From an uncultured bacterium (lineage in GTDB: Bacteria > Verrucomicrobiota > Kiritimatiellia > CAIKKV01 > CAITUY01), in NCBI GenBank assembly GCA_903934155.1, contig CAIZMS010000287.1, positions 1 to 21,186 of the forward strand: DNA of 21,186 nt, read 5' to 3'. The translations under genes and the position numbers were made by a program. The stretch's first letter is position 1, and each line of letters begins with the position of its first letter. Under the pieces are notes generated by a model. It was not told where the DNA came from. It saw nothing but the letters and a program-made list of their open reading frames with translations, and ran no database searches. Shown piece by piece: positions 9,133-17,642 of the stretch.

Positions 9133-11514
9133 TTAACTCACTTCCTTATCCACCGACACTCCCGGCGACCCCAGAACAACGGCGCGCGACGGGCACACCT
9201 GACGGCAGGAATCACACTTCGTGCATTTGTCCTGCTGGATTTCGTGCTTCCGGTAGGGCGCCGGAGCAATGGCCTCCACCGGACAGATCTGGGTGCATTT
9301 CGTACACCCGATACAGTCCTCCGTAATGGTGTAGGCAACCAGTTTCCGGCATTTCAGGGCTGGGCACCGCCCCTCCAGGTGAGCCTGATACTCGTCACGA
9401 AAATACCGGATCGTGGACAGCACCGGATTGGCCGCCGTCTTACCCAATCCACACAAGCTCCCGCCCGCCGTGGTGCGAGCGAGCGCTTCCAATCTTTCAA
9501 TATCCCCCTTCACGCCCCGACCCTCGCACAGCCGTTCGAGAATTTCCAGCATCCGCTTTGTCCCTACCCGGCAAGGGGTACACTTTCCGCAGGACTCATG
9601 CTGGGTAAAGGTCATGAAATAGCGCGCCAGATCCACCATACAATCGGAATGATCGAGCACCACGAGACCGCCTGACCCCATGATGCACCCTTCTGCAGCA
9701 AGGGATTCGTAGGTCACCGGCGTGCTTCCCAGCGAAGCGGGCAAACATCCTCCTGAGGGGCCACCAATCTGAACCGCCTTGAACCCCCGCTCATCAGGAG
9801 TTCCCCCGCCGATTTCTTCAACGATATCCCGGACTGAAATCCCCATGGGAACCTCAATCAAGCCGCCCCGTACTACTTTTCCGGCCAGGGAGAACACCTT
9901 GGTTCCCCGGCTCGTCCCGGAACCCATCTCCTGAAATGCTCCGGAGCCGTTACGGAGAATCCACGGAACCATGGCCAGGGTCTCCACATTGTTGATCGCG
10001 GTGGGCTGCCCCCAAAGCCCGCTCGTGGCAGGATAGGGAGGACGGAAGCGAGGCATGGCGCGCCGTCCCTCAATGGAAGCCAGCAAAGCCGTTTCTTCGC
10101 CACTCACAAAGGCCCCGGCCCCTTCCACAATCTTGAGCGTCAGGTCAAATCCACTGCCCAGAATATTCGAACCGAGCAACCCGTCCGACTCCATGCGCGC
10201 CATGGCGGCTCGAATCCGCTGAAGCGCAAGCGGATACTCGGCACGGATGTAAAGATACCCCTCATGAATTCCCATCGCGTAGGCGGAAATCACAATCCCT
10301 TCAAGGACACGGTACGGAAATGACTCCAGCAGCATCCGATCCATGAACGCGCCAGGATCCCCTTCATCGCCATTGCACACCAGATATTTCGGCGAGCCGG
10401 GCGCCTCCCGAACCGCCGCCCATTTTCGACCCGTCGGAAAGCCCGCACCGCCCCTACCCCGCAACCCCGAGCGGGTCACTTCCTCCACAATCCGTTCCGG
10501 TTGACCAGCGTTCAGACACGCCTTGAGCGCGATCCATCCGCCGTGGCCCCCGTACTCGACGATATCGAGGGGATCGAGATCGCCACACCACTCCGAGGCA
10601 ATCCGCTTCTGCTTGCCAAGAAAGGAACATACCGGGGCATCACGGACATCCAGGGCGTAACGGCTCACCGGCGCCCAGGTATCGTCGGTCAGAAGATGCT
10701 CCAGCACGGTGTCCAGCCCAGCCCGGATCCGACGCACAATTCCGCCCGGTTTCAGGTTTCTTCGAACGATCCGAGCCGCTTCTTCCGCCCGTACTTTCGC
10801 ATAGGTCACCGGCTCGCCACCGTCAGCGACAATTTGAACCAGCGGAGTCTGGTGGCACATCCCGACACACCCCACCGGCTTGATGACCGCCGCAGCGCCC
10901 AGTCGCTTAACTTCGGCTTCAAGTTGCCGTCGAACCTCCTGGCTCCCGCCCGCCACGCAACAGGAACCGACACCAATCCGAATTTCCGTAAGCCCTGCCC
11001 CTCCGGCCAAACCCTGGTCATGCCGTTCCGGCACGACCCCACGCTTTTCCAGCTCCAGAAAATCATGCAGCGCGCGGGACACGGTCTGCGAGGTCAGATG
11101 CCCGTAGGTGATATCATCAATCTTGATCACCGGCGCCAGGGTGCAACAACCCAGGCAGGCGACTCGCTCGAGGGTAAATACGCCATCGGAATCCGTGTCC
11201 TCACCCTCGCCGAGTTTCAGATGACGTGCCAGGGCATCCTGAATCAACTCCGATCCCTTCACGTGACAGGCGGTTCCGTGACAGATACTGATGATATGGC
11301 GGCCGACCGGCTTGTGCCGAAACTGGGAATAGAAGGTCGAGACCCCGGCTATTGCAGCAGGCGTGATCTCCGTCAGCTCACAGACCCGACGCAAGGCAGC
11401 CTCCGGAAGGTACCGGTACCGTTGCTGAAGCCGCTGCAGGATGGGAATCACCGCCGAGGCGTCACGCCCGAATTCCGCCACAGCCTCATCAACACTATGG
11501 AGATCTTCATTCAT
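9133..11514 (-). CDS. Fused NuoE-NuoF NADH-binding flavoprotein with two C-terminal [4Fe-4S] clusters
   Basis: A 793-residue fusion. Residues 1-155 are NuoE-like with [2Fe-2S] ligands C78, C83, C120, C124. Residues about 175-255 are a second thioredoxin-like [2Fe-2S] domain (G-S-C-C and G-C-V-G-M-C). The NuoF core follows: NADH/FMN loop G-R-G-G-A-G-F-P-T-G-R-K-W (about 350), G-D-E-G-D-P-G-A-F (about 380), an SLBB domain, and the [4Fe-4S] motif E-S-C-G-K-C-T-P-C-R (about 638). Two bacterial ferredoxin motifs (C-I-G-C-T-K-C-T-Q-I-C-P, about 733; C-T-K-C-D-S-C-R-Q-V-C-P, about 764) end it. This layout matches HydB-type subunits of electron-bifurcating complexes with HydC fused in front. The ATG at 11514 shares one base with the preceding stop (TGATG). 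No complex I or hydrogenase genes are nearby. Confidence 0.88.
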   Translation of the reverse strand: MNEDLHSVDEAVAEFGRDASAVIPILQRLQQRYRYLPEAALRRVCELTEITPAAIAGVSTFYSQFRHKPVGRHIISICHGTACHVKGSELIQDALARHLKLGEGEDTDSDGVFTLERVACLGCCTLAPVIKIDDITYGHLTSQTVSRALHDFLELEKRGVVPERHDQGLAGGAGLTEIRIGVGSCCVAGGSQEVRRQLEAEVKRLGAAAVIKPVGCVGMCHQTPLVQIVADGGEPVTYAKVRAEEAARIVRRNLKPGGIVRRIRAGLDTVLEHLLTDDTWAPVSRYALDVRDAPVCSFLGKQKRIASEWCGDLDPLDIVEYGGHGGWIALKACLNAGQPERIVEEVTRSGLRGRGGAGFPTGRKWAAVREAPGSPKYLVCNGDEGDPGAFMDRMLLESFPYRVLEGIVISAYAMGIHEGYLYIRAEYPLALQRIRAAMARMESDGLLGSNILGSGFDLTLKIVEGAGAFVSGEETALLASIEGRRAMPRFRPPYPATSGLWGQPTAINNVETLAMVPWILRNGSGAFQEMGSGTSRGTKVFSLAGKVVRGGLIEVPMGISVRDIVEEIGGGTPDERGFKAVQIGGPSGGCLPASLGSTPVTYESLAAEGCIMGSGGLVVLDHSDCMVDLARYFMTFTQHESCGKCTPCRVGTKRMLEILERLCEGRGVKGDIERLEALARTTAGGSLCGLGKTAANPVLSTIRYFRDEYQAHLEGRCPALKCRKLVAYTITEDCIGCTKCTQICPVEAIAPAPYRKHEIQQDKCTKCDSCRQVCPSRAVVLGSPGVSVDKEVS

Positions 11515-13274
11515 CAGTTCGCCTTGTTTCCGATGCAATACAAGGTCTTGAGTCCCCGAATCAGAATACGATCACCCACAAATACCGGTGAGCTGTCGCT
11601 CGGTTCGCCGAGGGTCGCCTTACTAATTTCCTCGAATTGCCGGCCCGCCTTGAGAATGAATACTGTTCCATTCCGGGCAACTAGATAGAGCTTGTCCCCC
11701 GCCAGTCCGGGCGACCCGTAAAACTCCCCATCCAGATTATGATCCCAGACTTTCTTCCCCGTCTTCACCTCCAGGCAGGTGATGAGCCCCCCTGAATGCG
11801 CAAAAAACACCAGCTCCCCGTTACTGACCGGCGAGGACACATCGGTCACCCCATCCTCGGAAGTCCAGGCCACATGAGTGGCCGTAACATCCCCTGAACC
11901 ATCGGGCCGGATGGCATAGATCCGATCCCCGGTAATGGAGGCCAGCACCAGGCCTCCCGCAAAAATCGGCGATGGCCCGACATCGGAACCGCTGCATTTG
12001 ACAGCCCAGAGTTCTCGGCCCGATGCCGGATCGTAGGCAATGATCGCGTCGTTGGCCATGGTGATCAACTGTGCCCCTTTTTCCGTTTCAGCCACCACCG
12101 GCGATGACCAGGAATCCGAAACCTTGCGCGGGGTACTCCAGGCCGTTTTTCCGGTCATGGCATCAAGAGCAAGCAGACGGGAAGGAATTCCCTTTTCCGC
12201 ATCCTGATCATACTGAATCAATACCTTATCCTGAAACCTCGCCAGGGACGAGGAATGGCCATAACGATTGAAGGGAAGACCCAAATCCAGCGTCCAGAGG
12301 GTTTTCGCACACGGATCAATCGCGACCACATCGCCATTGGCAAAAATCGAACACACCAACCGGTCATCCGTCACCGATGTGGGTGCCGCGTAACCGGTAT
12401 CCTGGAAAATTTCCGGAACTTTTTTCGATGAATTGGCAATCCCCTTGGCCTCCACCTGCCAGAGCCGGGTTCCGGTGGCCAGATCATAACAATACACCAC
12501 GCGCGTTTCGGCGGAGGCACCGGTCAAATACACCTTGTTCCCCCACACCACAGGAAGACTCATACCTGAAAGCGGAACCTCGACTTTCCATAGAACACCC
12601 GAGCCAGTCGCACCATCCCAGGCCACCGGAAAGTTTGTCGAGGCCGCCACACCGTTTCCCGATGTCCCACGGAAGGAGGGCCAAGTGATTGCCGTTTCCC
12701 GAACAGAATCGCCGCTTGTGTTTACGGTGGACGCCGACGTCCCGGCGGCGTCAGAGCTTGAGAGGGGCTTGTCAGACACTGACCCCGCCCGGAGGTCGCG
12801 ATCCACCTGTCCAAACCAGACCGCAATAGCCAATATCACCCCCCCCAGCCCCGCCAGGACCCACCGCGCGACGGACTCAGCCTGTAGCGGATCGGGCCCC
12901 GGAGGATACCCGCGCGGCTCCGGCTGTCTCCGCCGGAGCCATGCCACGGCTTGCAAACTGAGCAAGGACACGACCATCCCCGTCAGCAGGAGAATGATCC
13001 CCATCTTTCGCGATGCCAGTCCGGTGAAATAGAGATGCCGGACAACCTGATCCAAATCCCTGATTTTGTCGGTGACCGCCTGATCGACCGGACTCGCCTT
13101 CAGAATCTCCCGCAAGTGCTCCAGCTCAGGCAATTCCAGGGGAGAAGCCATCCTGACCGCCATGCTGTTGGAGACCAGAAGCATCCCAACCAGCAACGAA
13201 AAGACACAGGACACCACGGCCACGGCACAGGCCATTCGGTACAAGGATTGAGATGACTTGCTTTCCAAGCTCAT
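11514..13274 (-). CDS. Membrane-anchored PQQ-like beta-propeller protein (586 aa)
   Basis: Three predicted membrane segments (about 12-36, 91-113, 136-154), with a charged helical stretch (about 45-88) between the first two, precede a propeller starting at W-P-S-F-R-G (198-203). Blade signatures include C-Y-D-L-A-T-G-T-R-L-W, A-L-D-A-M-T-G-K-T-A-W, A-Y-D-P-A-S-G-R-E-L-W and C-L-E-V-K-T-G-K-K-V-W. The propeller should face the periplasm (inference). I chose the ATG at 13274 because it overlaps the NapH-like stop by 4 bp (ATGA); longer starts would lie wholly inside that gene. No heme motif is present. It lies between the membrane Fe-S protein and the cytosolic NADH module, so it may help assemble or anchor the complex. 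Confidence 0.85.
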   Translation of the reverse strand: MSLESKSSQSLYRMACAVAVVSCVFSLLVGMLLVSNSMAVRMASPLELPELEHLREILKASPVDQAVTDKIRDLDQVVRHLYFTGLASRKMGIILLLTGMVVSLLSLQAVAWLRRRQPEPRGYPPGPDPLQAESVARWVLAGLGGVILAIAVWFGQVDRDLRAGSVSDKPLSSSDAAGTSASTVNTSGDSVRETAITWPSFRGTSGNGVAASTNFPVAWDGATGSGVLWKVEVPLSGMSLPVVWGNKVYLTGASAETRVVYCYDLATGTRLWQVEAKGIANSSKKVPEIFQDTGYAAPTSVTDDRLVCSIFANGDVVAIDPCAKTLWTLDLGLPFNRYGHSSSLARFQDKVLIQYDQDAEKGIPSRLLALDAMTGKTAWSTPRKVSDSWSSPVVAETEKGAQLITMANDAIIAYDPASGRELWAVKCSGSDVGPSPIFAGGLVLASITGDRIYAIRPDGSGDVTATHVAWTSEDGVTDVSSPVSNGELVFFAHSGGLITCLEVKTGKKVWDHNLDGEFYGSPGLAGDKLYLVARNGTVFILKAGRQFEEISKATLGEPSDSSPVFVGDRILIRGLKTLYCIGNKAN

Positions 13275-14539
13275 GGTTTCAGCCTTTTCTGTTCCTTCGG
13301 GCATGACCGAAAACACCGTGCGCAACTCAGGCACTCGCCCCGATCCGGCTCATAGGCATCCCGTGACCTCCTGATCGACACTCCCACCATACTCATGCCG
13401 AAAACAAACCCCAGAAATCCGCCCAGACAGGCGCCTCCCACACGGAATTGACGACGCACCGCCTCGGCCTCCGCTCTGAGGACTTGAGGATTACGCCCCC
13501 CACTCCGGAATGCCTCCAACTCCAGCGCGTACTTTTTTTCAACGGCCGGATGATTCGATCGCAACACCTGATCCAATTTCACCTTGCTGTTGATCGGGGC
13601 CAATACCCCCTCCAACCGGGAACCCGTCCACAACCCGATACCCGTCAGAAAAACCAGGAGCAAGAGAAGCCATTTCATCCGGCGAACCCCAATCCCACGA
13701 GACTCGGATACCAGCGATGCGACCGGCACCCGTATGGCATCAAACGGACAGGCTCGCTCACACAATCTACATTTGACGCACTCATCAGGGGTAATCGTGG
13801 CGTGCCATTTAGACAGGCGTGAGGCCCAGTTCAACAACACCCCGTAGGGACAGAGAAACCGGCAGAACGGGCGAGCCACAACGATTCCCACAAGCAATAA
13901 GAACACCCCTGCCAGAAGCACCGAGAGCTCCCCGCCAAGCCGGAATATAGGCACAAAGGGATCATGCCGGCAGATGATGAAGGCTGACCCGGTCGCGGCC
14001 AGCAGAACCGCCAGGCCGAGGTAAACAACGGGAACCATCCCCAGTGCCAGTGAAACAGGACGTGGCAACCTTTTCGGAAAGAGAATCATCATTTCCTGAA
14101 TCGCACCCAGCGGACAGACGGCGGCGCAAAATACCCGCCCGAAGAACAGGGCAAACACAAGCGGAAGAATGAAAAATGCCGCCACACTCAAAGGGAGAAC
14201 CGCCTCGTTCCCGGACAACCAGGCGGCCACATTCTGAATGCCGCCAATGGAACAGACACACCCCTTACGCCAAAATCCGAAATACAGGAGGGAAAAGACC
14301 GTCAGCAGAAATACCCCGCGCCGGGATCGCTTCTTCAGGATCAGCCAGGCGGCCAGGGACAAGGCTCCCCCCAGAACCAGAACATCCAGCAGCTCCCATG
14401 ACGCCACCCTCGGGGCAGGAACACTGATCGCCGGCATGGAATACCCGCTCTCGAATTGCGGCTGGGGAAACCGGTTCTCCCCCAAGACCGTCAAAACCGG
14501 CATCAGCAAATAAAAAAGGAGCGCCACCGTTCTCATCAT
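13271..14539 (-). CDS. Polytopic membrane [4Fe-4S] protein, NapH/NosR/CcoG-like
   Basis: A 422-residue protein with about eight hydrophobic segments (near 2-19, 48-68, 76-90, 115-135, 165-185, 203-222, 288-306, 369-389). It has the C-x3-C-P pair typical of NapH/NosR (C138/C142 in F-C-A-A-V-C-P-L-G-A-I-Q-E; C226/C230 in F-C-R-F-L-C-P-Y-G), a ferredoxin cluster C254-C257-C260-C264, and a C-terminal cluster C403-C406-C409-C413. C94 and C96 in G-C-V-C-S-I-G-G-I-Q-N look like a third, degenerate copy of the C-P-L-G-A-I-Q motif. NapH-type proteins pass electrons between quinol and periplasmic Fe-S partners (family knowledge). The start overlaps the Tat Fe-S gene stop as ATGATGA; 14536 is an equally possible start one codon later. 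Confidence 0.85.
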   Translation of the reverse strand: MMRTVALLFYLLMPVLTVLGENRFPQPQFESGYSMPAISVPAPRVASWELLDVLVLGGALSLAAWLILKKRSRRGVFLLTVFSLLYFGFWRKGCVCSIGGIQNVAAWLSGNEAVLPLSVAAFFILPLVFALFFGRVFCAAVCPLGAIQEMMILFPKRLPRPVSLALGMVPVVYLGLAVLLAATGSAFIICRHDPFVPIFRLGGELSVLLAGVFLLLVGIVVARPFCRFLCPYGVLLNWASRLSKWHATITPDECVKCRLCERACPFDAIRVPVASLVSESRGIGVRRMKWLLLLLVFLTGIGLWTGSRLEGVLAPINSKVKLDQVLRSNHPAVEKKYALELEAFRSGGRNPQVLRAEAEAVRRQFRVGGACLGGFLGFVFGMSMVGVSIRRSRDAYEPDRGECLSCARCFRSCPKEQKRLKP

Positions 14540-15204
14540 GATGCCGAACTTTCTGTCCCGGCTTTCAAACGATAGGGCGTTGTCGCCGGGATCTGCCGAA
14601 AGGCATCCGACGGGCAATCCCGGGCGATGGAGCACTCATTGCAATTCACACACCGGTCATGACGAACCTGCAGCACGAGCGAACCGTTGCCGAAGGCCGA
14701 GCACCCCTTGACGCAGCGACCGCACCCGATACACAGCGACTCGTCAATGGTGTATTCGTAATACGGCTCCTCAATAAATTTTCTTCGGATAGCACCGGTG
14801 GGACAAATCTGGTTTTCGGCGGCACTATTGAGGGTTGTTGCACCCGGCTGAAAGAACCCGAAGCACAAACGGCAATAGCCGCACTGCGCAGGCCGGTGGA
14901 CACACTTCACCGCAGACGACTGTAGCACGCAATGCGTGGCGCATCGGCCACACTGAGTGCATTTTGAGGGATCCAACTGCCAAACCTTGCGGCCTACGGA
15001 AAGAACAGCCGACGGGCAGAAGGCCACATCCGGACAGCCTTTGCAGAGTTTCTGCCGATCAAAATCGCCCGCTGACTGGCATCGCCGCCCCAGCATCACG
15101 CGGGCACCCATACCCGCCAATCCGACCAGCAAGACCCCCCGGAGAAAATTCCGCAGAAATTCACGCCGACTTTGCACAACTCCTGTTACCTTCAATTCAC
15201 TCAT
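14536..15204 (-). CDS. Tat-exported poly-[4Fe-4S] ferredoxin-like protein (NapG-like)
   Basis: A 222-residue protein opening with a twin-arginine signal: S-R-R-E-F-L at 12-17, then a hydrophobic stretch to about 35, so it is folded with its clusters and then exported. Cysteine groups: C54/C57/C63; C82/C85/C88/C92; C101/C108/C111/C114 with C134 in I-C-P-T-G-A-I; C158/C161/C164/C168; C185/C188/C191/C197. These suggest four or more [4Fe-4S] clusters, a multi-centre wire. The NapG-NapH pairing (Tat ferredoxin plus polytopic Fe-S partner) is reproduced by this gene and the next. The ATG at 15204 overlaps the NHL gene stop by 4 bp and gives the Tat signal its correct position; a longer start would push the signal about 30 residues inward. 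Confidence 0.87.
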   Translation of the reverse strand: MSELKVTGVVQSRREFLRNFLRGVLLVGLAGMGARVMLGRRCQSAGDFDRQKLCKGCPDVAFCPSAVLSVGRKVWQLDPSKCTQCGRCATHCVLQSSAVKCVHRPAQCGYCRLCFGFFQPGATTLNSAAENQICPTGAIRRKFIEEPYYEYTIDESLCIGCGRCVKGCSAFGNGSLVLQVRHDRCVNCNECSIARDCPSDAFRQIPATTPYRLKAGTESSAS

Positions 15205-16157
15205 GGATAGACCCGCACCCCGTCCGCCGAGGGATCCAAAACAAGAACCCGACCCTTGGAATTCACGGCCAGATCCAGCCCGACGATATCTTTTTCCCAC
15301 TCCGACTGCCCCGAAATGATCCCGGCAAACCGGCCCGTGGCATCATACCGCTTCACCCGGACAATATGCTTCTCGCTGGTTACAAAAAAACCATCAGGCG
15401 CCAAAGCCATATTGCTCGGGTTGCAACACCCGCAAAAACCGTCATCCTCAACAGAAGCCCGGCCCCATGAAGACAAAAACCGGCCATCCGCGGTGAAATG
15501 CTCAAGGCGATGCATCCCGGGGTTGACGACCCATAGCGAGCCATCAGGGGCCGTCGCAACATCGAAGAACGCGCTGGGCACCACGAATCCCTCCGGGCGG
15601 AGGGAAGGCTCCTTACCGCTAATCGATCCCGACACCTCGCCCGCCAGTGTAAACCGCCACACCACCCGGTTCTGGCAATCCGCCACATACACGAAATTGG
15701 ATGAGACAGCAATGGACGTGATCATGGTTTTCGGGTGCGGGCTTTTCCAAATCGCCGTGCGGGTGCCATCCGAACCGAAGACTTCAACATGAGTATCCAT
15801 CCCGGCAAAGATATCGCCATGAGCCGACACCGCCAGCGCCCGCACGGGGCCAGAAACGGCAAAGGACAAGAGGAACTGGCCAAGGACATCCAGAACTTCA
15901 ATGCCGGTATTCGAGCCTATGATGATCCTGTCAGATGGCCCAACGGCCAGAGCCGTCACATTGGAGAGGGCGGGCTTGATCCAGCCAGCCCGGGCGGAGG
16001 TCTGGGGGTCGGTTCCGATTTTTTTCACCGAGCCAACTTCATACCGGCATTCCACCGGGGTAGAACACGGGCTACAGGGGGGCGGCATCACGCGCCACGC
16101 CGCCAGGATGAGCGCCACGCCGCCTGCCACAAGAACCAGTTTACCCGTCCCACTCAT
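15201..16157 (-). CDS. NHL-type beta-propeller protein with N-terminal anchor (318 aa)
   Basis: A hydrophobic N-terminus (about 6-21) is followed by a cysteine cluster C28, C31, C37, then NHL/6-bladed propeller repeats with patterns such as V-T-A-L-A-V-G-P-S-D-R-I-I-I, V-R-A-L-A-V-S-A-H-G-D-I-F and A-T-A-P-D-G-S-L-W-V. A second cluster, F-C-G-C-C-N-P-S-N at 241-249, sits in a loop before a blade, with C161 unpaired by eye. No cleavable lipobox is clear, so it may be an anchored periplasmic protein. NHL propellers bind ligands or partners, and some are enzymes. Start at 16157 is supported by GGGAGGA just upstream (16162-16168), overlapping the previous stop. It lies directly ahead of the Tat Fe-S gene; partnership is inferred. 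Confidence 0.8.
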   Translation of the reverse strand: MSGTGKLVLVAGGVALILAAWRVMPPPCSPCSTPVECRYEVGSVKKIGTDPQTSARAGWIKPALSNVTALAVGPSDRIIIGSNTGIEVLDVLGQFLLSFAVSGPVRALAVSAHGDIFAGMDTHVEVFGSDGTRTAIWKSPHPKTMITSIAVSSNFVYVADCQNRVVWRFTLAGEVSGSISGKEPSLRPEGFVVPSAFFDVATAPDGSLWVVNPGMHRLEHFTADGRFLSSWGRASVEDDGFCGCCNPSNMALAPDGFFVTSEKHIVRVKRYDATGRFAGIISGQSEWEKDIVGLDLAVNSKGRVLVLDPSADGVRVYP

Positions 16158-16167
16158 TCATTCCTCC

Positions 16168-17628
16168 CTACCGCACATCCAAACACTGCATTGTTCCAAA
16201 ATCCCGAACCAGGAGTCGGCCTCCGGCCAAGGCAAGAGGAGCCCAGGCTTCCTTGCCCGCCAACACCCTGGCTTGCGCCAATTTCTGATACCCGTCCGGA
16301 GTAGCCCGGATCATGGTCAGCATTCCATCGTCATCCAGAATCAGCAATTTCCCGTCAGCCACCATAAAGGGCCCCAGCCCGAACCGCTCCGAGGCCCCGC
16401 TGGTCCAAACCACCCGTCCGTCGGGTTCCATGCAAACCGCCTGCTTGCGGAGTGCGCCGGCATCCGCAGGCAGCACGGTGTAGAGATAACCTTGATGGAA
16501 GACCGGAGTGTGCTGCTCACAGGCAAAGGTTTTCTTATCCACCTTCTTCAGAAGCTTTACAGAAAACCGCGTCCCCTCCTTCACGATCTGAAACAGCGCA
16601 CTCCCCGCGCCGTAACCGGAGGTGATCCAGAAACGACCATCCCCCACCGGGACAGGCGTTGGGGCAACAACCTGATAGTTCCATTGATCGGTCTCCCAGA
16701 GAACGGTTCCGGCATCCTGCGTCTCGGCCGAGACTCCGACAATCCCGCCAACCGCACAATACAGGTACATCTTTTTCCCGGCGAATTCCATCGGCATGAC
16801 CGAGGAATGCGACATCTTCCATTTTCGAGGATTGGGGGTTTCCCAGAGCACCTTGCCGGTTTCACAATCCACCCCCGCCAACAGAACCTTGCCCCCTACC
16901 CCGAGCACCGCCTGGGTGCCGTCGATCAGGGGACATTGGCCGGTGTACCACATCGGCACTTCCACGCCCCAATCCCGCTCCAGATCCAAGCCCCACTTGA
17001 GATCCCCCGTCACGGCATCGGCACACATCACATGGCACCGCGGCCCGATGTCAACCACATGGCGATCCGTCACGGCAGGGACGGTTCGCGAAATCCCGTG
17101 ATTCCGCTTGATCCTGACCTTGTACGAACGGCGCCAGACTTCACGCCCATCCTCCATGGAAAAACACCGGAGCGCATCCTCTCCCGCCGCACCATCATAA
17201 TCCAGCACATAGGCGCACCCGTTCCGGATCGCCGGCCCGGCATAACCCTCGCCGAGCGGGATAGACCAGAGACGGTGCGGCCCTCCAACGGGCCAGGAGT
17301 CGGCCAGTTTTTCAGAGGCCGGCGCCAGGTTGTCATGACGGGCTCCGCGGAAGGCAGGCCAGGAATCCTGCAACGAAGAAGGCACCCCATCATACCGGAT
17401 GAAGGTCTCGCCAATCCGCACAGGGGCCTCGGCCACCACGGCAGACTGAACAGCTCCTGAAGTTTCGCCGGGTAGAGGAATCCGCTTGAACGTAGACACC
17501 CCGGAGAGTGTCCCTCGCCACCAGAACAATACCGCCGCAGAAACAAGCACCCCGATCAGAACAATCAGTACGGCGGGAAGAGCCCCCCTCCCTCGCTGTT
17601 CTCCCTGAAAGATACCCGGTGATGCCAT
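16168..17628 (-). CDS. N-anchored PQQ-like beta-propeller protein (486 aa)
   Basis: A short cytosolic tail, one membrane anchor (about 18-37), a linker, then W-P-A-F-R-G (90-95), the same propeller opening as its neighbours. Blade ends include C-F-S-M-E-D-G-R-E-V-W, C-A-D-A-V-T-G-D-L-K-W and G-V-D-C-E-T-G-K-V-L-W. Topology points to a periplasmic propeller tethered to the inner membrane. No heme or nucleotide motif is visible. The ATG at 17628 follows the preceding stop by 14 bp and lacks a strong Shine-Dalgarno (only a distant AGGA), so translation may depend on coupling. It is followed at 10 bp by the NHL gene. Confidence 0.84.
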   Translation of the reverse strand: MASPGIFQGEQRGRGALPAVLIVLIGVLVSAAVLFWWRGTLSGVSTFKRIPLPGETSGAVQSAVVAEAPVRIGETFIRYDGVPSSLQDSWPAFRGARHDNLAPASEKLADSWPVGGPHRLWSIPLGEGYAGPAIRNGCAYVLDYDGAAGEDALRCFSMEDGREVWRRSYKVRIKRNHGISRTVPAVTDRHVVDIGPRCHVMCADAVTGDLKWGLDLERDWGVEVPMWYTGQCPLIDGTQAVLGVGGKVLLAGVDCETGKVLWETPNPRKWKMSHSSVMPMEFAGKKMYLYCAVGGIVGVSAETQDAGTVLWETDQWNYQVVAPTPVPVGDGRFWITSGYGAGSALFQIVKEGTRFSVKLLKKVDKKTFACEQHTPVFHQGYLYTVLPADAGALRKQAVCMEPDGRVVWTSGASERFGLGPFMVADGKLLILDDDGMLTMIRATPDGYQKLAQARVLAGKEAWAPLALAGGRLLVRDFGTMQCLDVR

Positions 17629-17642
17629 GCGTTCAACCGATC

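Noticed and set aside
7592..11514. Part of respiratory complex I or an [FeFe]-hydrogenase
   Set aside because: No other Nuo subunits and no H-cluster motifs are present; the flavoprotein partner is GltD-like.
10501..11688. Plus-strand open frame (395 codons) opposite the NuoEF gene
   Set aside because: No recognisable motif, and it covers well supported Fe-S domains on the other strand.
15205..15300. Longer start for the Tat Fe-S protein, extending into the NHL gene
   Set aside because: The extension is glycine/arginine-rich shadow sequence and would bury the twin-arginine signal; the ATGA overlap at 15204 fits better.
15901..17460. Long plus-strand open frame (519 codons) opposite the 486-aa propeller and NHL genes
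   Set aside because: Its product is rich in Arg, Pro and His with no domain or signal, while the minus strand encodes clear propellers there. It is a GC-driven shadow frame.
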